The notes beneath the pieces are model-generated. The model ran no database searches. It saw nothing but the letters and a program-made list of their open reading frames with translations, and had not been told where the DNA came from. The translations under genes were made by a program, and so were the position numbers. 7,832 nucleotides of DNA from an uncultured Clostridia bacterium. Its GTDB lineage: Bacteria > Bacillota > Clostridia > Christensenellales > Borkfalkiaceae. The stretch spans positions 1 to 7,832 of the forward strand of contig CANRIY010000070.1 of NCBI GenBank assembly GCA_947630775.1, in the 5' to 3' direction. Below are positions 5,138 to 7,832 of the stretch, in pieces. The stretch's first letter is position 1. Each line of letters begins with the position of its first letter.

Positions 5138-5813
5138 GGGCGCGAAATACATCGTAGGGTTCTATCACTACGGTGTCATTCTCACTTATCTTTCCGCGAT
5201 CGCGGGCGTCGTCGGGATCATCCTGTCCATGACGGTGAATCCCTTCTGGGGGGTCGTGTGCCTGCTCGTCTCGGGGCTGTGCGACGCCTTCGACGGCGCC
5301 GTCGCATCCACGCGCAAGAACCGCACGGATGCGGACAGGCTGTTCGGCACGCAGATCGACTCTCTGAGCGATCTCATCGCGTTCGGCGTCGCGCCCATCT
5401 TTATCGGCATCGGGCTCGGAATGAAGGAGTGGTACTTCTTTGTGCCGCTCTGCATCTTCCCGCTCTGCGCGCTCATCCGCCTTGCATATTATAATGTTAC
5501 CGAGGAGACGCGCAAGAAGGGCAAACGGGTCGCCTTCGAAGGCCTCCCCGTCACCAACGCCGCCATCGCGATCCCCGTATTTTATCTCGTCGCGACGATG
5601 TTCACGTTCATCTCGCCGCTCACGGTCAAACTCGTCATGCTGTTGGGCTTCTGCCTTACCGCATTCCTCTATGTTTTGCGCTTCCACATGCCCAAGGCGG
5701 GGATCCGCGGGCTCCTCATCGCGATCGGGACCGTCACCGCGCTCGTCATCACGCTCGCCCTCGTCAGAACGTACGTCTGCGGCGTGCCGCTCATTTCCCC
5801 CGTTTTGCCATGA
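5091..5813 (+). CDS. pssA: CDP-diacylglycerol-serine O-phosphatidyltransferase (phosphatidylserine synthase)
   Basis: A 240-residue integral membrane enzyme of the CDP-alcohol phosphatidyltransferase family. It joins CDP-diacylglycerol and serine to give phosphatidylserine and CMP. The metal-binding signature is present: Asp65, Asp68-Gly69, Ala72, then Gly86, Asp90, Asp94 (DAFDGAVAS...FGTQIDSLSD). The Arg that usually follows the Ala is Ser73, and the segment to Gly86 is four residues longer than the classic spacing; I recall similar spacing in clostridial PssA proteins. About six to eight hydrophobic segments are seen (near 20-46, 50-64, 95-110, 114-134, 155-174, 180-196, 204-227). ATG 5091 is chosen because GGAGAG (5081-5086) lies just upstream; earlier in-frame starts would code a basic, repeat-like stretch. 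The start lies inside the preceding gene and the stop overlaps psd by ATGA. Being paired with psd favours serine as the alcohol over glycerol phosphate or inositol. Confidence 0.92.
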   Translation: MKKTGNPENNQAVRGEGAKYIVGFYHYGVILTYLSAIAGVVGIILSMTVNPFWGVVCLLVSGLCDAFDGAVASTRKNRTDADRLFGTQIDSLSDLIAFGVAPIFIGIGLGMKEWYFFVPLCIFPLCALIRLAYYNVTEETRKKGKRVAFEGLPVTNAAIAIPVFYLVATMFTFISPLTVKLVMLLGFCLTAFLYVLRFHMPKAGIRGLLIAIGTVTALVITLALVRTYVCGVPLISPVLP

Positions 5814-6655
5814 GGGAAACTGTCGACACAACCGTCATACAGCCCGACTGGCTGTACAGATCGCGGCTCGGCGGCCTCTTTCTGCGCCTGATCATCCGCC
5901 CGTTCGTCTCCAAGATCGCGGGCTGGTTTTTGGACAGGCGCATCTCCAAGCCGCTCATCAAGCGGTTCATCAAAAAGCATAAGATCGAAATGGGGGACTA
6001 TCTCCCCGCGGAATACAAGAGCTTTAACGACTTCTTCACGCGGAGGATCCGTCCCGAGCTCCGCCCCTTCGACCCCTCGCCCGAAGCGCTCTGCGCCCCC
6101 TGCGACGGCGCCGTGACCGTCTATCCCGTGACGCGGGAGGGGAAATTCACCGTCAAGGGGTTCGAATATACCGCGGCGACCCTTCTCAAAAACGAAGCGC
6201 TCGCGGAGCGGTATCTCGGCGGGCTGTGCGCCGTCATCCGCCTCACCGCCAACGACTATCACCGCTATATGTTCCCCGACGGCGGGACGAGAGGGGAGCA
6301 CGCCTACATCAAGGGCAAGCTCCACACCGTCCGTCCCTACGCGCTCGGACGCCGCCGCGTATTTTCCGAAAATTGCAGGGAATACACCGTTCTGCATACC
6401 GAACATTTCGGCGACGTGGCGCAGGTCGAGGTCGGCGCGATGTTCGTCGGGCGGATCGTCAACGAGGAGAAGGAGACCTTTTCCCGCGGCGAAGAAAAGG
6501 GCAGGTTCGAATTCGGCGGCTCCACGGTGATCTTGCTTCTCCCCGAACATGCGGCGGACCTCGACGAAGAATTTTTCGAAAATACCGCGCAGGGGAAGGA
6601 GACGAAAGTCCGCTGCGGCGAGTGCATCGGCAGGGCGGTCCGCAATATCTTGTGA
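5810..6655 (+). CDS. psd: Phosphatidylserine decarboxylase proenzyme
   Basis: A 281-residue pyruvoyl enzyme that decarboxylates phosphatidylserine to phosphatidylethanolamine at the membrane. The self-cleavage site is FGGST: Ser238 after Gly237 should become the pyruvoyl group, giving a beta chain of 237 and an alpha chain of 44 residues. The first motif position is Gly instead of the Leu of E. coli LGST, as in many Bacillota. The other members of the self-processing triad are visible as Asp99 (PCDG) and His151 (NDYHRY). The N-terminal YKSFNDFFTRRI motif (70-81) is typical. There is no strong transmembrane helix; residues about 21-40 may be a membrane-binding helix. The start ATG overlaps the pssA stop by four bases, indicating translational coupling. 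It consumes the product of the preceding gene, and the operon ends at the terminator 66 bases downstream. Length and motifs appear complete. Confidence 0.95.
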   Translation: MRETVDTTVIQPDWLYRSRLGGLFLRLIIRPFVSKIAGWFLDRRISKPLIKRFIKKHKIEMGDYLPAEYKSFNDFFTRRIRPELRPFDPSPEALCAPCDGAVTVYPVTREGKFTVKGFEYTAATLLKNEALAERYLGGLCAVIRLTANDYHRYMFPDGGTRGEHAYIKGKLHTVRPYALGRRRVFSENCREYTVLHTEHFGDVAQVEVGAMFVGRIVNEEKETFSRGEEKGRFEFGGSTVILLLPEHAADLDEEFFENTAQGKETKVRCGECIGRAVRNIL

Positions 6656-6720
6656 TGTTTTGCCCTATGCGCCACAATTCGCTCATTTTCGGCAAAAAAA
6701 AGAGAAAATTTTACAAAAAA

Positions 6721-6756
6721 GCCCCCTCAAATCGTTGACAGGGGGTGATTTTTTTT
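6721..6756 (+). terminator. Intrinsic terminator of the phospholipid operon
   Basis: CCCCCT (6722-6727) pairs with AGGGGG (6740-6745). Inside, CAA with TTG extends the stem across a two-base bulge to an ATCG loop. TGA and eight T's follow (6749-6756). A-rich sequence upstream (6715-6720) can pair with part of the T-run. The 3' half also contains the -35 box of the next promoter. Confidence 0.83.
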
Positions 6757-6763
6757 GTATTAT
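6735..6763 (+). promoter_or_regulatory. Promoter of the S10 ribosomal protein operon, interlocked with the psd terminator
   Basis: Perfect -35 TTGACA (6735-6740), a 17-base spacer consisting of the terminator's G-run and T-run, and -10 TATTAT (6758-6763, five of six matches). Transcription should start near 6770, giving a leader of about 229 bases before rpsJ. It is the only strong promoter-like sequence I find between psd and rpsJ. Confidence 0.83.
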
Positions 6764-6816
6764 AGATACGCTGTGTCATTGTGCAGTATAGGGTTGAGAC
6801 GGGAAGTTACTGAAAA

Positions 6817-6940
6817 ATCGAGGTGAAAAGCCCCTCGGCAGATAATTTCCGTTGACAAATGTGGGGGCTTGACCCCTGCGACGAACCGAGGCTTTTAGCG
6901 GAAGCACGGAAATCGTGTTTTTTTGATGAGAGACCTCGAT
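6817..6940 (+). promoter_or_regulatory. Structured, pseudoknot-capable leader of the rpsJ operon
   Basis: Within the long leader I see four compatible pairings. S1 is a closing stem, ATCGAGGT (6817-6824) with ACCTCGAT (6933-6940), perfect 8 bp. S2 is 6826-6838 with 6886-6896, 11 bp with a two-base CC bulge. S3 is a hairpin, 6861-6867 with 6873-6879, seven pairs including two G-U. S4 is ATTTCCGT (6845-6852) in the S2 loop with ACGGAAAT (6906-6913) downstream, perfect 8 bp. S2 and S4 together make an H-type pseudoknot inside S1. S4 excludes a weak hairpin, 6902-6908 with 6914-6920, that is followed by T's to 6924 and looks like a poor terminator. Ribosomal operon leaders often bind one of their own products; control by L4 is known for the S10 operon of E. 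coli, but I do not recognise this fold. An 8-bp match alone can be chance, so the combination is what matters. Confidence 0.62.
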
Positions 6941-6998
6941 ACGCACGGACGCGTTGACGCAGTGAAAGAATAAAGTTCGTAAAAAAGGAGAAAAAATC

Positions 6999-7298
6999 AT
7001 GGCAAGCCAAAAGATCAGGATCAAACTCAGCGCTTACGACCACGCCCTCGTGGACGAAGCGGCACAGCGCATCGTCGAAACGATGCAGAAGGGCGGCGCA
7101 AAGATCTCGGGACCCATCCCGCTTCCCACGGAGCGCGAGATCGTCACCATCTTGAGAAGCCCCCATAAAGATAAGGACTCGCGCGAGCAGTTCGAATGCC
7201 GCACCTACAAGCGCATCATCGACATCTACTCGCCCAACGCGAAACTGCTCGACAGCATCCACCTCCCCGCGGGTGTGGACATCAAGGTAAAACTTTGA
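6999..7298 (+). CDS. rpsJ: Small ribosomal subunit protein uS10
   Basis: A 99-residue protein, full length for bacterial S10 (usually 100-105). It is a component of the 30S head that binds 16S rRNA; as NusE it also works with NusB in transcription antitermination. Typical S10 sequence is seen throughout: KIRIKLSAYDHALVD at 5-19, SGPIPLPTERE at 37-47, and the conserved end YKRIIDIYSPNAKLLDSIHL followed by PAGVDIKVKL. The start is supported by AAGGAG (6985-6990) eight bases before ATG. It is the first gene of the S10 operon, downstream of the promoter at 6735-6763 and the structured leader, with rplC next after an 88-base gap. Confidence 0.98.
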   Translation: MASQKIRIKLSAYDHALVDEAAQRIVETMQKGGAKISGPIPLPTEREIVTILRSPHKDKDSREQFECRTYKRIIDIYSPNAKLLDSIHLPAGVDIKVKL

Positions 7299-7304
7299 TC
7301 CAAT

Positions 7305-7348
7305 AATACTGAAACAAGCCTGCCCTTGCGGCGGGCAGAAACGGTATT
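7305..7348 (+). other. Branched hairpin between rpsJ and rplC
   Basis: AATACTG (7305-7311) can pair with CGGTATT (7342-7348), seven pairs with one U-G. Inside it, CTGCCC (7320-7325) pairs with GGGCAG (7333-7338) around a 7-base loop. There is no T-run, so it is not a terminator. It could be a processing or stabilising element in the operon mRNA. It lies about 20 bases before the rplC ribosome binding site. Confidence 0.5.
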
Positions 7349-7386
7349 CAGGAAATATATTTTAAGGAAAGGAGTGAACTTTATCA

Positions 7387-7832
7387 ATGAGTAAAGCAAT
7401 CATCGGCCGCAAGGTGGGTATGACCCAGATCTTTGCGGAGGACGGCAAAGTCATCCCCGTGACCGTCGTCGAGGCAGGCCCCTGCCCCGTCGTGCAGGTC
7501 AAGACGGCGGAGACGGACGGCTACGCGGCGCTCAAGCTCGGCTTCCTCGAAGCGAAGGAGAAGACGCTCAACAAGCCCCAGCTCGGCCAGTTCAGGAAGG
7601 CGGGCGTCAAGCCCTGCAAGTACCTCAAAGAGGTGCGCGGCATGGAAGGCTACAACGTGGGCGACGAGCTCAAGGCGGATGTCTTCGCGGCGGGCGACAA
7701 GGTGGACGTTTCGGGCGTCAGCAAGGGGCACGGATTCACGGGCGTCATCAAAAAGTGGAACCAGCACCGCTTGAAGGAAACGCACGGCGTCGGCCCCGTC
7801 CACAGGGAGCCCGGCTCCATGGGCGCGAATTC
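7387..7832 (+). CDS. rplC: Large ribosomal subunit protein uL3, 5' part (runs off window)
   Basis: The first 148 codons are present, out of about 205-215 in bacterial L3. L3 binds 23S rRNA early in 50S assembly and reaches toward the peptidyl-transferase centre. Diagnostic sequence: MSKAIIGRKVGMTQIFAEDG at the N-terminus, then VIPVTVVEAGPCPVVQVKT, SKGHGFTGVIKKWN and the start of the PGSMGAN segment. The loop reads PGSMGAN where many L3 proteins have GSMGAS, a minor variant. The ribosome binding site is AAAGGAG (7368-7374), about 12 bases before ATG, which is slightly long. The second gene of the S10 operon, as expected after rpsJ; rplD should follow outside the window. Confidence 0.97.
   Translation, partial: MSKAIIGRKVGMTQIFAEDGKVIPVTVVEAGPCPVVQVKTAETDGYAALKLGFLEAKEKTLNKPQLGQFRKAGVKPCKYLKEVRGMEGYNVGDELKADVFAAGDKVDVSGVSKGHGFTGVIKKWNQHRLKETHGVGPVHREPGSMGAN

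Noticed and set aside
4932..6550. Long minus-strand open frames of 299 and 293 residues (4932-5831 and 5669-6550)
   Set aside because: They are antisense to well-supported pssA and psd, highly charged, and lack start signals.
7827..7832. EcoRI-like site GAATTC at the window end as a cloning boundary
   Set aside because: It is within normal rplC coding sequence (Ala-Asn-Ser region), so coincidence is enough to explain it.

Overview
The window looks like chromosomal DNA from an uncultured member of the Bacillota, most likely class Clostridia and perhaps near Christensenellales. That rests on GC-rich coding sequence between AT-rich promoters, near-consensus sigma-A promoters, a GGGtGRT-family protein, a clostridial-style pssA-psd pair, and a ribosomal S10 operon starting rpsJ-rplC. 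The order-level placement is inference. I see no phage, transposase, CRISPR, tRNA or rRNA.

Layout. Positions 1-584 hold the 3' end of a GGGtGRT-family gene, closed by a strong terminator (601-630). This terminator also lies between it and a convergent minus-strand gene (643-2049) for a double-zinc-ribbon protein with about eight membrane segments, which has its own consensus promoter (2083-2111). Positions 2112-2528 and 3030-3842 are non-coding. They are filled with degenerate interspersed repeats of two families and with many perfect hairpins. Between these repeat tracts sits a compact unit: a promoter (2529-2557), a highly structured RNA of about 150 nt ending in an intrinsic terminator (2689-2716), and directly after it a small XRE-like helix-turn-helix gene (2732-2992) closed by a perfect 38-bp palindrome. 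The RNA has three mutually exclusive pairings laid out like an attenuator. It is the best candidate here for an undescribed regulatory system.

From 3843 to 6756 a phospholipid operon runs from one promoter to one terminator. It encodes an LPG_synthase_TM/flippase-like membrane protein, phosphatidylserine synthase (pssA) and phosphatidylserine decarboxylase (psd). The genes overlap by 47 bp and 4 bp, so they are very probably co-transcribed. Together they make phosphatidylserine from CDP-diacylglycerol, decarboxylate it to phosphatidylethanolamine, and perhaps move lipid across the membrane.

The psd terminator is interlocked with the next promoter (6735-6763), whose -35 box lies in the terminator's 3' half. 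That promoter drives the S10 ribosomal protein operon after a leader of about 230 nt. The leader can fold into a bulged stem, a closing stem and an H-type pseudoknot (6817-6940), and the pseudoknot excludes a weak terminator-like hairpin. rpsJ is complete; rplC runs off the window end after 148 codons.
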